Source: an uncultured Paraprevotella sp.
GTDB lineage: Bacteria > Bacteroidota > Bacteroidia > Bacteroidales > Bacteroidaceae
Length of the DNA stretch: 64,000 bases
NCBI GenBank assembly: GCA_947177395.1
Contig: CAMWUI010000001.1
Coordinates: 1 to 64,000 of the forward strand
Direction: 5' to 3'
Shown here: one piece after another, positions 19,782-29,658 of the stretch
Position numbering within the stretch: the stretch's first letter is position 1
Layout: every line of letters starts with the position of its first letter
Translations under genes and position numbers: made by a program
Notes under the pieces: model-generated
What the model was told of the DNA's origin: nothing
Seen by the model: only the letters and a program-made list of their open reading frames with translations
The model's database searches: none

Positions 19782-21099
19782 GATCAGGTGGGCTGGTGTC
19801 AATATCGCGCGCCTGCTGCTTGCTTCCGCTTTTATTGTTTCGGGCTTTGTGAAGGCCGTGGATCCGCGGGGGACCCAATATAAGATTGAAGACTATCTGC
19901 AGGTATTAGGGTGGGAAAACATGTTCCCCTCTTTTTTTCCGCTTGTCGGCGCCGTGTTGTTGTGCGCTCTTGAGTTCTGTCTGGGCATTTATCTCCTGTT
20001 CGGTATCCGCCGGCGGCGTACCTCCCGCGTCACGCTGTTCTTTATGTGTCTTGTCACGCCTTTTACGCTTTATCTGGCGCTGGCCGATCCGGTGGCTGAT
20101 TGCGGTTGTTTCGGGGATGCGTGGATACTTACCAACTGGCAGACATTCGGCAAAAACGTTGTGTTACTCACGGCGGCGGTGCTTGTGTCCCGCCATTGGC
20201 GCAGAATGACCCGGCTGATATCGGAGCGCAACCAATGGATGATTTCCATGTATTCCATCCTCTTTATCTTCTTCTTCGCCTCATATTGTATCTATCGCCT
20301 TCCTTTTATGGATTTCCGGCCTTACTATATAGGCGCCGATCTGAAGACTGTCGTGGAAGGCGGGGATGCACAGTATGAGACTGTTTTCATCCTGGAGAAA
20401 GACGGGGAGACAAAAGAATTCTCGCTGGAGAATTATCCCGACAGTACTTGGACTTTCGTAGACAGCAGGACGGTGGCGGTAGGAGGTGACAAGGATGCGG
20501 ACACACGCGATTTCTCGATATCGCTGTTGCCCACCCAGGAGGATATAACGGCATCCGTGCTACAGGATGAGTCATACGTATTCCTGCTGGTCGCTCCCCG
20601 TCTGGAGTATGCGGACGACAGTTATATCGACCGGATAAACATACTGTACGATTATTGTGTGGAGCGCGGTTATGCTTTTTATTGCCTGACTGCTTCCGAC
20701 GAGACGGCCATCGGCCGCTGGGAGGAACTGACCGGAGCGGAGTATCCGTTCTGTTTTACGGACGAACTGGCGTTGAAGACAATGATACGCTCCAATCCCG
20801 GACTGATATTGTTGAAAGAAGGTGTGGTGCTGAACAAGTGGAGTTGTACGAACCTTCCTTCGGAGGATGAGTTGTCCGCTCCTTTGGAGAAATTGCCTTT
20901 GGCAAACCTGGTGCCCGAAGATTATTATATGAAGATAATAAATGTGCTTTTATGGTTTTTTGTCCCGTTCATAATTCTTACCTTTGCAGACAGAATCTGG
21001 ATGGGCGGTAAAATGTACAAGAGATTCAAGCATAAGAACAAGATTATAAATCAACTTAAAGAAAGGAAAAACTATGAGAAAGAAAATCGTAGCAGGTAA
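19762..21099 (+). CDS. DoxX/MauE-like membrane protein
   Basis: N-terminal [36 protein letters not shown] and multiple TM segments; thioredoxin-like C-terminal region. Confidence 0.75.
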   Translation: MRKHFHKIRWAGVNIARLLLASAFIVSGFVKAVDPRGTQYKIEDYLQVLGWENMFPSFFPLVGAVLLCALEFCLGIYLLFGIRRRRTSRVTLFFMCLVTPFTLYLALADPVADCGCFGDAWILTNWQTFGKNVVLLTAAVLVSRHWRRMTRLISERNQWMISMYSILFIFFFASYCIYRLPFMDFRPYYIGADLKTVVEGGDAQYETVFILEKDGETKEFSLENYPDSTWTFVDSRTVAVGGDKDADTRDFSISLLPTQEDITASVLQDESYVFLLVAPRLEYADDSYIDRINILYDYCVERGYAFYCLTASDETAIGRWEELTGAEYPFCFTDELALKTMIRSNPGLILLKEGVVLNKWSCTNLPSEDELSAPLEKLPLANLVPEDYYMKIINVLLWFFVPFIILTFADRIWMGGKMYKRFKHKNKIINQLKERKNYEKENRSR

Positions 21100-21832
21100 C
21101 TGGAAGATGAACATGAACCTGCAGGAAGGTGTCGCGCTGGCTACGGAACTCAAGGAAGCATTGGCTGCCGATCAGCCGAACTGCGACGTAGTTATCTGTA
21201 CGCCCTTTATCCATCTGGCCACTGTTGCCGGTATTCTGGACAACACGGTTATCGGTCTGGGTGCGGAAAACTGCGCTGATAAGGAAAAAGGTGCCTATAC
21301 GGGTGAGGTTTCGGCCGCTATGGTGAAGTCTACGGGTGCGCAATACGTGATTCTGGGTCACTCAGAACGTCGTGCCTACTATGGTGAAACGGCAGAAATC
21401 CTGAAAGAGAAAGTTAATCTGGCTTTGGCCAATGGCTTGAAAGTCATTTTCTGCATCGGTGAGGTTCTGGAAGAGCGCGAGGCCGACAAGCAGAACGAGG
21501 TTGTAAAGGCACAGCTGGAAGGTTCGTTGTTCGATCTGACAGCCGAGCAGTTTGCCGATATCATTCTGGCTTATGAACCGGTATGGGCTATCGGTACGGG
21601 CAAGACTGCAACATCCGACCAGGCAGAAGAAATGCATGCTTTCATCCGTACCACGATTGCTGAGAAGTTCGGTGCTGAGGCAGCCGAGAACGTCAGCATT
21701 CTCTATGGCGGAAGCTGCAAGCCTTCCAATGCCAAGGAAATCTTCTCGAAACCCGACGTGGATGGCGGTCTGATTGGTGGCGCTGCTTTGAAATGTGCTG
21801 ATTTCAAGGGTATCATCGACGCTTGGAAATAA
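21074..21832 (+). CDS. tpiA: triosephosphate isomerase
   Basis: [37 protein letters not shown]. Confidence 0.98.
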   Translation: MRKKIVAGNWKMNMNLQEGVALATELKEALAADQPNCDVVICTPFIHLATVAGILDNTVIGLGAENCADKEKGAYTGEVSAAMVKSTGAQYVILGHSERRAYYGETAEILKEKVNLALANGLKVIFCIGEVLEEREADKQNEVVKAQLEGSLFDLTAEQFADIILAYEPVWAIGTGKTATSDQAEEMHAFIRTTIAEKFGAEAAENVSILYGGSCKPSNAKEIFSKPDVDGGLIGGAALKCADFKGIIDAWK

Positions 21833-21850
21833 TCCTTATAATAGACGGCA

Positions 21851-21897
21851 AGAGAACCGTTTCCGGGCGGATGCATAGCCGGAACGGTTCTTTTGTT
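21851..21897 (+). terminator. Rho-independent terminator after tpiA
   Basis: gaaccgtttccgg ... ccggaacggttctttt. Confidence 0.8.
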
Positions 21898-21917
21898 TCC
21901 AATTACAGAACTGACGT

Positions 21918-22442
21918 ATGAAGTGTGATTTTTTCGTTTGTCTTTTGGCCTTATGCCTATGCGGCCGGCTCTCCGCCCAGCAGACTTTTACATCCCATCT
22001 GCAGAAAGCGCAAGCAGGGAAAGGGACTGTCGTTCTGCATCAGGACGCTACAATAGACAGACTCGTGAACGGGGGAACTGCGACCGTGCCGGCTTCGGAC
22101 GCCAGTGAGGCGCAACAGCCCGGAAACAGCGTTACCGATGTGTCGGACCAGTCGTCCGGTAGTTCCAGAGCCCGTATGAAGGCAAACGGTTACCGCATTC
22201 AGGTTTATTCGGGAGGCAATTCCCGTATGGCACGCCAGGAAGCGACCAAGGTGGGCGGACAGGTGAAAGCTTTGTTTCCCGAGTTGCAGGTATACACTCA
22301 CTTCAAGAGTCCGCGATGGATATGTCGGGTCGGTGACTTTAAAACCTATGAAGAGGCCAACGAAGTGTTCCGTGCCTTGCGTGAGACACAAAAATTCGGA
22401 GAGGCCATTATTGTTAAAAGTGTTATCCTAATTCCTTATTGA
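21918..22442 (+). CDS. SPOR domain-containing protein
   Basis: Signal peptide; C-terminal [65 protein letters not shown]. Confidence 0.85.
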   Translation: MKCDFFVCLLALCLCGRLSAQQTFTSHLQKAQAGKGTVVLHQDATIDRLVNGGTATVPASDASEAQQPGNSVTDVSDQSSGSSRARMKANGYRIQVYSGGNSRMARQEATKVGGQVKALFPELQVYTHFKSPRWICRVGDFKTYEEANEVFRALRETQKFGEAIIVKSVILIPY

Positions 22443-23032
22443 TGGAACATAAGTCAAGTGGCTCCGACGGGAAGCAAGCGGAACTCGCGGAACATTATGA
22501 GAAAATACTGGCTCTGCTGGGTGAAGACCCTGAACGTGAAGGTTTGCAAAAGACTCCTTTGCGTGTGGCCAAGGCCATGCAGACGCTTACGCGCGGATAT
22601 GGAGAAGATCCGCAAGCCATGCTTTTGTCAGCCCGTTTCAAGGAAGACTATCGGCAGATGGTCATAGTGAAGGACATCGATTTCTTTTCTCTCTGTGAAC
22701 ATCACATGCTGCCGTTTTATGGAAAAGTACATGTTGCCTATATCCCTAACGGTTATATCACAGGACTGAGCAAGATCGCCCGCGTGGTGGATTGTTTCTC
22801 CCATCGTCTGCAGGTGCAGGAGAGAATGACTCTCCAGATAAAGGAGTGTATTCAGCAGGCGCTTGATCCCTTGGGCGTCATGGTGGTGGTGGAAGCCAAA
22901 CACATGTGCATGCAGATGAGGGGTGTGGAGAAGCAGAATTCCGTGACAACGACCAGTGACTTTACCGGAGCGTTTCAGCAGGCAAAGACGCGCGAGGAAT
23001 TTCTCAATCTCATCAGTCACGCTGCTCATTAA
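22439..23032 (+). CDS. folE: GTP cyclohydrolase I
   Basis: [46 protein letters not shown]. Confidence 0.97.
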   Translation: MMEHKSSGSDGKQAELAEHYEKILALLGEDPEREGLQKTPLRVAKAMQTLTRGYGEDPQAMLLSARFKEDYRQMVIVKDIDFFSLCEHHMLPFYGKVHVAYIPNGYITGLSKIARVVDCFSHRLQVQERMTLQIKECIQQALDPLGVMVVVEAKHMCMQMRGVEKQNSVTTTSDFTGAFQQAKTREEFLNLISHAAH

Positions 23033-23314
23033 CCTTTTTCTCAAAGTTCGTTGCCGCATGCAGCCTCTTCAGTGTGCACAGACCATCTGTTTGTCTGTGC
23101 AATGGGGCGACGTAATCTCTTTTGTGAATAAAATTAAGGTTTCCCTATATATAATAAGGTATGGATTGTTAATCAATCTGTAAAGAACTATATAACGTTA
23201 ACACCCCTGATTTTTTTATTCCGGAAAGAGGCGCTGTGTTTTCTTTTTTATATCTTTGTCTTGTGATAAGAGAGAGACAGGTGATATAAAAAACTAATTT
23301 AAAACCTTTTAACT

Positions 23315-23797
23315 ATGATTACGGATAAATTGCAAAAAGCTATTAACGATCAGATTGCAGCTGAGGTATGGTCTGCCAACCTTTATTTATCCATGTCCTT
23401 TTATTTGCAGAAAGAAGGATACGACGGTTTTGCCTCATGGGCGAAAAAGCAGTCGCAGGAAGAAATGGAACACGCCTGCGCCATGGCTGATTATATGATC
23501 AAGCGGGGAGGAGTGGCCCGTCTGGACAAGATCGATGTCGTTCCTCAGGAATGGACTGGTGTGCTTCGTGTGTTTGAAAACATATACGAGCATGAGTGCA
23601 AGGTTTCCAAGATGATCGATCATCTGGTGAATCTGGCGGCAGCAGATGACGACAAGGCCAGTCAGGACTTCTTCTGGGGATTTGTGCGCGAGCAGGTCGA
23701 GGAGGAAGCTACGGCACAGGATATTGTGGAGAAGATAAAGAAAGCCGGTGAGGCCGGTATACTTTATCTGAATGATAAAATGGGACTTCGTAAATAG
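23315..23797 (+). CDS. ferritin
   Basis: AINDQIAAEVWSANLYLSMSFYLQKEGYDGFASWAKKQSQEEMEHA; TATCTTTG promoter at about 23251. Confidence 0.95.
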   Translation: MITDKLQKAINDQIAAEVWSANLYLSMSFYLQKEGYDGFASWAKKQSQEEMEHACAMADYMIKRGGVARLDKIDVVPQEWTGVLRVFENIYEHECKVSKMIDHLVNLAAADDDKASQDFFWGFVREQVEEEATAQDIVEKIKKAGEAGILYLNDKMGLRK

Positions 23798-23896
23798 TTT
23801 CCAGCTTACCCGAAAGGGTAAGAACAAAAAGGGATTCTCCGTCGGCTGTCTGGCCGGCGGAGATGTTTTTTTACCGGTGTATGAACGAGATGTACG

Positions 23897-26047
23897 TTAT
23901 CGTATTGTCAGCACACGGTCGCCCCGTTGGCGGGCCAGGGAACTCTCAATCTCTTTCACTTCCTTGTAGTGTTTCATGATGTCCATGTAGCGGTCCTTGT
24001 CCTGCAATATGTCAGGCCTTCGCAGTTGGAACAGAATCTGTTTCAGTTCCTCATCCACGATGGCCAGTTTGAAGTCCGTCATCAGGTGAGGGACCAGTTC
24101 CATAAGCCTTTCTTCGTTGCTTACCACCTTCTGGCTTTTGGAGTGATATTTGCTCAGGATATACCGGTCGCTCATCAGCTCGAATGCCAGACTGCTGACT
24201 GCCGGGGACGGATGGTTCATGAAATACCGTTCAGTGGTGAAGCCCTCGTCTTGCAGATGCGTCTCGGCCTCGTCCAATAGCTGGTTGTGCAGGGGATTGT
24301 GGAACTGCAGCGTGTCCTCCTGCAATGTGTAGCGGATGTATTCGACGACAGTGAGAGGCTGCTCCTCCCCATTTTCGTTTTCCACATTGCACATGACTTT
24401 GTCTCCGTAACGAACCAGGGCCTGCACCAGCAGCAGTTCCTTTTCGTAGAACACCATTTCTTCGGCTCCCGTGCGGGGGATGAAACTGAGCGTGTGTGAC
24501 GTTTCAGGAACTTCGGCCGCCGTTTCCGCCGCCGGTATGCCTGCCAGTGGTTGCGTGCCGTCGGGATATGCTTCGGGAGGTATTTCTGTGGGAGGAGGCG
24601 GAGGAACGTTGGCATCATTGGCCGGTGGCGGGACCGGTGTTTCGTCCACTCCCGTCGGTGTGGAGGGGACATCGGACTGCTGTTGCAGCGCGCGTCGGTT
24701 GCGCTCCTGTTCCTGTTGTTTCTTTTTCTCTTCCCGTGCCTTGACGATACACCGTCCCACGGCCGCGGCCAGCATCTGTTCGTCCATGGCCAGCATGGCC
24801 GACGTCTCCCGTGTGTAGAGTGAACGGGTGATTTCGTCCGGAATCACCGAAATGCTCTGCACGATGTTGTTCACTAACCGTGACAGTTTGATGGGGTCTC
24901 CTTTGGCCTCCTGCAACAGCAGGTCGGTCTTGAACTTGATGAAGTCCACCTGATGTTCGTTCAGATACGCTTGATACTCGGTGGCGTTGTGCTTGCGGGC
25001 AAAACTATCCGGATCGTCTCCATCGGGCAACAGCAACAGTTTCACGTTCATGCCTTCGGCCAGTAGCATGTCGATACCCCGTTCGGATGCCTTGATACCT
25101 GCCGCATCTCCGTCGTAGATGACCGTGATGTTTTCCGTGAACCGGTGGATAAGCCGGATTTGGTCGGTTGTCAGGGCGGTACCCGACGAGGAAACCACGT
25201 TTTCCACGCCTGCCTGGTGCATGGAGATAACGTCGGTATATCCCTCTACCAGAAAACAGTTGTCGTTTTTGACAATGGCCTGCTTGGCCTGAAACAGCCC
25301 GTAGAGTTCCTTCTTTTTGGAATAAATGGCGGATTCGGGTGAATTCTGATACTTGATGTTCACTCCTTTGGTGGCGGCGTCGAGCACCCGCCCTCCGAAT
25401 GCCACCACCTTGCCGCTCAGTGTGTGGACGGGAAAGATGACGCGCCCCCGGAAACGGTCCTGCAACTGCCCGTTGTCGCGCTGGAAACACAGTCCGGTCT
25501 TCAGCAGATAGTCGTCCCTGTATCCCTTGGCTCTGGCCTCGCGTACCAGAGCATCCCATTGGTTGGGGCTGAAACCCAGTTGGAACTTGGCGATGATGTC
25601 GTCGCGGAATCCCCTGTTCCGGAAATAAGCCATGCCGATGGCCCGTCCGTCCACGGTGTCCGTCAGTTGGTTGCGGAAGAAGCCGCAGGCCCATTCGTTG
25701 ACGATGAACATGCTTTCCCGTTCGTTCCGGGCCTGCTGTTCTTCGTCGGTCATCTCCTTTTCCTTTATCTCGATGTGGTATTTTCTGGCCAGATAGCGCA
25801 GGGCGTCGGGGAATGACAGCTGTTCGTGCTCCATGATGAAGTGCACGGCGTTGCCTCCCTTGCCGCAGGCGAAGCATTTGCAAAGCCCCTTGGCCGGAGA
25901 GACGACGAACGACGGGGTGCGGTCTTCGTGGAAAGGGCATAGCCCCTTGTAATTGACGCCGGCTTTTTTCAGCGTCACGAAGTCCGACACGACGTCCACT
26001 ATCTGGGCGGCGTCCAGTATTCTGTCTACGGTGGCTCTGTCTATCAT
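23897..26047 (-). CDS. dnaG: DNA primase
   Basis: Zinc finger CPFHEDRTPSFVVSPAKGLCKCFACG; Toprim VEGYTDVISMHQAG; 716 aa. Confidence 0.96.
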   Translation of the reverse strand: MIDRATVDRILDAAQIVDVVSDFVTLKKAGVNYKGLCPFHEDRTPSFVVSPAKGLCKCFACGKGGNAVHFIMEHEQLSFPDALRYLARKYHIEIKEKEMTDEEQQARNERESMFIVNEWACGFFRNQLTDTVDGRAIGMAYFRNRGFRDDIIAKFQLGFSPNQWDALVREARAKGYRDDYLLKTGLCFQRDNGQLQDRFRGRVIFPVHTLSGKVVAFGGRVLDAATKGVNIKYQNSPESAIYSKKKELYGLFQAKQAIVKNDNCFLVEGYTDVISMHQAGVENVVSSSGTALTTDQIRLIHRFTENITVIYDGDAAGIKASERGIDMLLAEGMNVKLLLLPDGDDPDSFARKHNATEYQAYLNEHQVDFIKFKTDLLLQEAKGDPIKLSRLVNNIVQSISVIPDEITRSLYTRETSAMLAMDEQMLAAAVGRCIVKAREEKKKQQEQERNRRALQQQSDVPSTPTGVDETPVPPPANDANVPPPPPTEIPPEAYPDGTQPLAGIPAAETAAEVPETSHTLSFIPRTGAEEMVFYEKELLLVQALVRYGDKVMCNVENENGEEQPLTVVEYIRYTLQEDTLQFHNPLHNQLLDEAETHLQDEGFTTERYFMNHPSPAVSSLAFELMSDRYILSKYHSKSQKVVSNEERLMELVPHLMTDFKLAIVDEELKQILFQLRRPDILQDKDRYMDIMKHYKEVKEIESSLARQRGDRVLTIR

Positions 26048-26049
26048 TA

Positions 26050-26463
26050 TTATTCTCCCGTCAGTGTGGCGACAATGCGGCGCGGGCCGCCGTAGTCGCG
26101 GAATTCACATAGATAAATGCCTTGCCACGTGCCCAGATTCAGCCGTCCTTTCGTGACGGGGACGGTCAGTTCCACGCCGCACAGCGTGCTTTTGGCATGC
26201 GCCGGCATGTCGTCCGCCCCTTCCAGGACATGGTTGTAGTAGGGCTCGTTTTCCCGTACCAGCCGGTCGAAGATGCGCGCCATGTCTCCCCGCACGTCCG
26301 GATCGGCATTCTCATTGATGCTCAGCGCACAGCTGGTGTGCTTGATAAGCAGGTGCAACAGCCCCGTGCCGGGCAGTGGGGGAAGGTGTTCGAGCACCTC
26401 CCGGGTGATGAGATGGAAGCCGCGCGGCCGTGCTTTCAGCGTAAATTCTATCTGTAGTATCAT
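26050..26463 (-). CDS. YjbQ family (UPF0047) protein
   Basis: GLLHLLIKHTSCALSINENADPDVRGDMARIFDRLV; GTWQGIYLCEFRDYGGPRRIVATLTGE. Confidence 0.9.
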   Translation of the reverse strand: MILQIEFTLKARPRGFHLITREVLEHLPPLPGTGLLHLLIKHTSCALSINENADPDVRGDMARIFDRLVRENEPYYNHVLEGADDMPAHAKSTLCGVELTVPVTKGRLNLGTWQGIYLCEFRDYGGPRRIVATLTGE

Positions 26464-26579
26464 GGGTTGTGGTAAAAGCCGGGTTAAAGATACTACATTT
26501 CGGGGGATTTTCTATTGTCTTTTCTTTCTTTTTCCTTGCATCTGCGAATCCGACGGTTCCCGTTTCGTTGTCACTCAGG

Positions 26580-26747
26580 TAAGTGAACAACTGTTCACTA
26601 TGGGTAGTGGAGCGCTGTTCACTGGGGGTAGTGGAGTGCTGTTCACTGGGAGTAGTGGAGTGCTGTTCACTGGGAGTAGTGGAGCGCTGTTCACAGGAGG
26701 TAGTGGAGTGCTGTCCACTATGGGTAGTGGAGTGCTTACGGGGTGAC
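26580..26747. repeat. tandem array of 24-bp imperfectly palindromic units (GTAGTGGAGYGCTGTTCACTGGGG)
   Basis: gtagtgg starts at 26604, 26628, 26652, 26676, 26700, 26724 (24 bp each); leading unit holds palindrome AGTGAACA-AC-TGTTCACT at 26582-26599. Confidence 0.95.
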
Positions 26748-26772
26748 ATTAGAACAGTTGTCATGAAAAGAC

Positions 26773-26818
26773 AAGGAATACTGTCGTGAGGACATAAGGA
26801 ATACTATCCACTCCCAAA
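26773..26818. repeat. two 23-bp-spaced units aaggaatact..., inverted relative to other loci
   Basis: aaggaatact at 26773 and 26796; reverse complement of the AGTATTCCTT core seen at 39.5, 52.3 and 60.1 kb. Confidence 0.7.
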
Positions 26819-26868
26819 ATCAGGAATAAATTATTTTGAAAACGACACAAATTGACGCTTTTGTTCCA

Positions 26869-26876
26869 TAACTTTG
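26869..26876 (+). promoter_or_regulatory. Bacteroidota -7 promoter element (TAACTTTG), 4 nt before the WYL ATG
   Basis: taactttg at 26869-26876, ATG at 26881, upstream TTG. Confidence 0.6.
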
Positions 26877-26880
26877 CGGT

Positions 26881-27795
26881 ATGAATCAGAAAATGGGGCG
26901 GCTGGTCCGCTATATACTCATTGTCCACAGGCTTTCAGGACATAAGAAATATGTATCGGGAGACGACCTGATTTCATTCCTTAATCTCCAAATGGAGCTT
27001 CGGGGATATGAGGTCGGGATCGGTTTACGTACTCTGCAGCGGGACTTCAAAGAGATTGAAAGCATGTTTGAGATTGAAATAGAGAATCGTCGGGGAAAGG
27101 GGTACTTCATCTCCGAACGTAACAGGAATGCTGAGATACGTTACGAAGAACTGTTGATGAACTTCGATCTTCTTACGTCATTGAACCATACCGGTGATAC
27201 GACCGGTTTCATCATCCCTGAACATCATCGGCCCAAGGGGGCTGAAAGCATTCCGGTACTTATCCATGCGATAAAGAACTGCCGGAAGGTGGCGTTTGAT
27301 TACAGGCTTGTCAGAAAGGACAACCGGATAATCTCTAAATGCGTGAAACCCCATTTCCTCAAGGAGTCGTTGGGTCTGTGGTATCTGATAGCGTTGGATG
27401 AACATCACGAACTCAGGACTTATGCCGTGGACAGAATTTCCAGATTGGAAATCGGTAGCGAGAGTTTCGTAAGGAGTGTTTCGACCGATCCGAACCGGCT
27501 GTTTAAAAACAGCTATGGCATATGGGACGATGAATCGGTTCCGGTGGAAGAAATCGAACTTTCTTATTCTCCGCTTGACGGATATTTCCTGAAATCCATG
27601 CCGTTGCATACCTCACAGGAGATACTCGTTGATAATGAGGAAGAGTTTCGCATACGGGTTCATCTGCGTATTACCAATGATTTCGTTATGGCATTGCTTG
27701 CAAGGAGCCATTCTTTGACGGTTATTAAACCGATGTCTCTGCGCCGGCGGATCAATGAAATATATCGGCAAGGATTGAGGAGGAACGAGGTATGA
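26881..27795 (+). CDS. WYL domain-containing transcriptional regulator
   Basis: N-terminal HTH, then FDYRLVRKDNRIISKCVKPHFLKESLGLWYLIALDEHHELRTYAVDRISRLEI, a WYL-type core. Confidence 0.88.
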   Translation: MNQKMGRLVRYILIVHRLSGHKKYVSGDDLISFLNLQMELRGYEVGIGLRTLQRDFKEIESMFEIEIENRRGKGYFISERNRNAEIRYEELLMNFDLLTSLNHTGDTTGFIIPEHHRPKGAESIPVLIHAIKNCRKVAFDYRLVRKDNRIISKCVKPHFLKESLGLWYLIALDEHHELRTYAVDRISRLEIGSESFVRSVSTDPNRLFKNSYGIWDDESVPVEEIELSYSPLDGYFLKSMPLHTSQEILVDNEEEFRIRVHLRITNDFVMALLARSHSLTVIKPMSLRRRINEIYRQGLRRNEV

Positions 27796-27933
27796 GGAAT
27801 AGTGCAGATGTCATTCCGTGGGTGTTCCGTTTGGAAGATTGGGTGAAATGCTATATATTAAATCATTCAGACTCCGCTTCCTGCTCCGTATTTACTGTAT
27901 ATTTGCATAAAAGAAACTAAAAACAAAATTACA

Positions 27934-28410
27934 ATGAAACAAGAAATTGAAGAGTACAAGAAAGAAGGCTTCACGGGATTTGTTCCGGTTGAGCAGTTGC
28001 GTTCATCAGCATCTTTGATTCCAAAGATGCAAGGGGTATATATTGTTATACGCCCCAGTGAGTCCGAACCTGTTTTTTTAGAGAAAGGTACCGGTGGATT
28101 CTTTAAAAGTAAAGATCCCAACGTCGCAATCTCGGAACTTCAGGCGAAATATGTACCCGAAAGTGCGGTTGTATATATAGGTAAGGCTACAACACTTCAT
28201 GAAAGAATCAAGCAGCTTTTAAACTTCGGCGCTGGCAAATCAGTCGGTCACAGGGGCGGCCGATATCTCTGGCAGCTTGCAGACTCAGCATCCTTGCTTG
28301 TAGCGTGGAAGACGACACCAATGGAAGAACCGAGAGAGGTGGAGAAAAAGATGCTTGAAGATTTTGAAGGGCGGCATGGACGTCTTCCTTTTGCAAACCT
28401 TCAATCTTGA
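27934..28410 (+). CDS. GIY-YIG-like nuclease domain protein
   Basis: GVYIVI ... VVYIGKATTLHERIKQLLNFG resembles a GIY-YIG core. Confidence 0.65.
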   Translation: MKQEIEEYKKEGFTGFVPVEQLRSSASLIPKMQGVYIVIRPSESEPVFLEKGTGGFFKSKDPNVAISELQAKYVPESAVVYIGKATTLHERIKQLLNFGAGKSVGHRGGRYLWQLADSASLLVAWKTTPMEEPREVEKKMLEDFEGRHGRLPFANLQS

Positions 28411-28411
28411 G

Positions 28412-28644
28412 CCATTCTATCAACTTATACGACGGATCTTGTGGGCGGAACAGATGATAGAGCACAGGGAACAAGAGGAGAACGATGAACTGTTGCTCAA
28501 GAATATCCTATAACCCCAAAAGGTATGGAGGAGTCATGGAGAAGCATGCTTTCAGACCAGAGCAAATATGTTATTGTAGATCCTATAATAGAGAATAGTT
28601 ATCCATCTCTCTATAACTATCTTAAGACAAGATATTGGCAATAA
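28412..28644 (+). pseudogene. apparent frameshifted C-terminal remnant of a larger protein
   Basis: PFYQLIRRILWAEQMIEHREQEENDELLLKNIL then, after a frame change, TPKGMEESWRSMLSDQSKYVIVDPIIENSYPSLYNYLKTRYWQ*; no plausible own start. Confidence 0.45.
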
Positions 28645-28687
28645 TGAATTTTGTTTCCTCCGTATTATCAAAAAGGCAGCGCCCCCA

Positions 28688-28721
28688 GTTAAACAGCCAT
28701 TTAACCGGGGGCGTTGGAATC
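28688..28721. terminator. hairpin terminator between convergent genes
   Basis: cgcccccagttaaa cagcca tttaaccgggggcg. Confidence 0.7.
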
Positions 28722-28758
28722 AGCAGATAAAAGCACGAATAGCCCTATTCTTGTGTTA

Positions 28759-29658
28759 TCAGTAACTTGTCACCATATCCTCGGGCACGCAGATATAGAA
28801 ATCGGCAAGTCCGAGGTTCTCTTCGTCCAGTTGCTCCACCGACTCCTGACGTATGGTGGTGATGATGCCGATGGTGGTACCGGGGCGGTATTTCAGTAGA
28901 TAGGGGATGATGCCGTCGCGGCTGTCGGAATGATAGCGGCCGTTGATGTGCAGGAATTTGTGTTTCAGATTCCGGGCGATGAACCATGCCATCGTGGCAT
29001 CCTTGATGGCCTGCGCTTCGGCTATCAGACGTGTATCGCCCTTTGTCCGGCCCCCCAACAGTTGCATCAGGCCGAAAGCCTCGCTGCTTTTCCCTTCGTC
29101 ATATTCGAAAGGAACGGGCAGCGGGGGTAAATAACGCCTGGCTTCTTCCGAAAGAGAATCCAGATAGAGCAGTCCCTTGTTCTTCACCACGTTGGCATAG
29201 CGGCGCGGCACGTTGGTGGCGATAAGCGGAATGTTGTTTTCCTTGGCAAAGTAGACCACCGGATAATAGTCGGTGGAGTAGTTGTCCCACAGGCGGGTCT
29301 CGGCTTCGAACCGGTCGTAGGAGATCTGACTGTTCATGTATTCGTCGAGAATCAGTTGGTTGTCCGCTTCCATCATCTCTTCGCCGATAACCAGTTTGTC
29401 GCCGTGCCGTTCGTACAGCGAACGGGCCACGTTCAGTTCCATCCAGTGGGCGATGGGGCAGTTGTGGTTTTCTCCGAAGAACACGACATCGCAGCCGGCC
29501 AGTTGGTCTATCATCTGTTGGTAGGACACTTCCTTTCCTTTGCTGTCGAACAAGGTGTAGGCTTTGGGTCCCTGTGCCTTTGCGTGTTCAGTTCCAGTCA
29601 GGAGGAGCAGGGCGGCACAAAGCATCCGTGTGATTTTTCTGTTCATGTATTTTTTCAT
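28759..29658 (-). CDS. ChaN-family (haem-binding uptake) lipoprotein
   Basis: DVVFFGENHNCPIAHWMELNVARSLYERHGDKLVIGEEMMEADNQ motif of the ChaN/DUF399 family. Confidence 0.82.
   Translation of the reverse strand: MKKYMNRKITRMLCAALLLLTGTEHAKAQGPKAYTLFDSKGKEVSYQQMIDQLAGCDVVFFGENHNCPIAHWMELNVARSLYERHGDKLVIGEEMMEADNQLILDEYMNSQISYDRFEAETRLWDNYSTDYYPVVYFAKENNIPLIATNVPRRYANVVKNKGLLYLDSLSEEARRYLPPLPVPFEYDEGKSSEAFGLMQLLGGRTKGDTRLIAEAQAIKDATMAWFIARNLKHKFLHINGRYHSDSRDGIIPYLLKYRPGTTIGIITTIRQESVEQLDEENLGLADFYICVPEDMVTSY

Noticed and set aside
26583-26789. Cys-rich repeat protein (CSLGVVE repeats) and opposite-strand HSTTPSEQ repeat ORF
   Set aside because: The 24-bp repeat length is a multiple of 3, so it generates peptide repeats in open frames; no credible gene context
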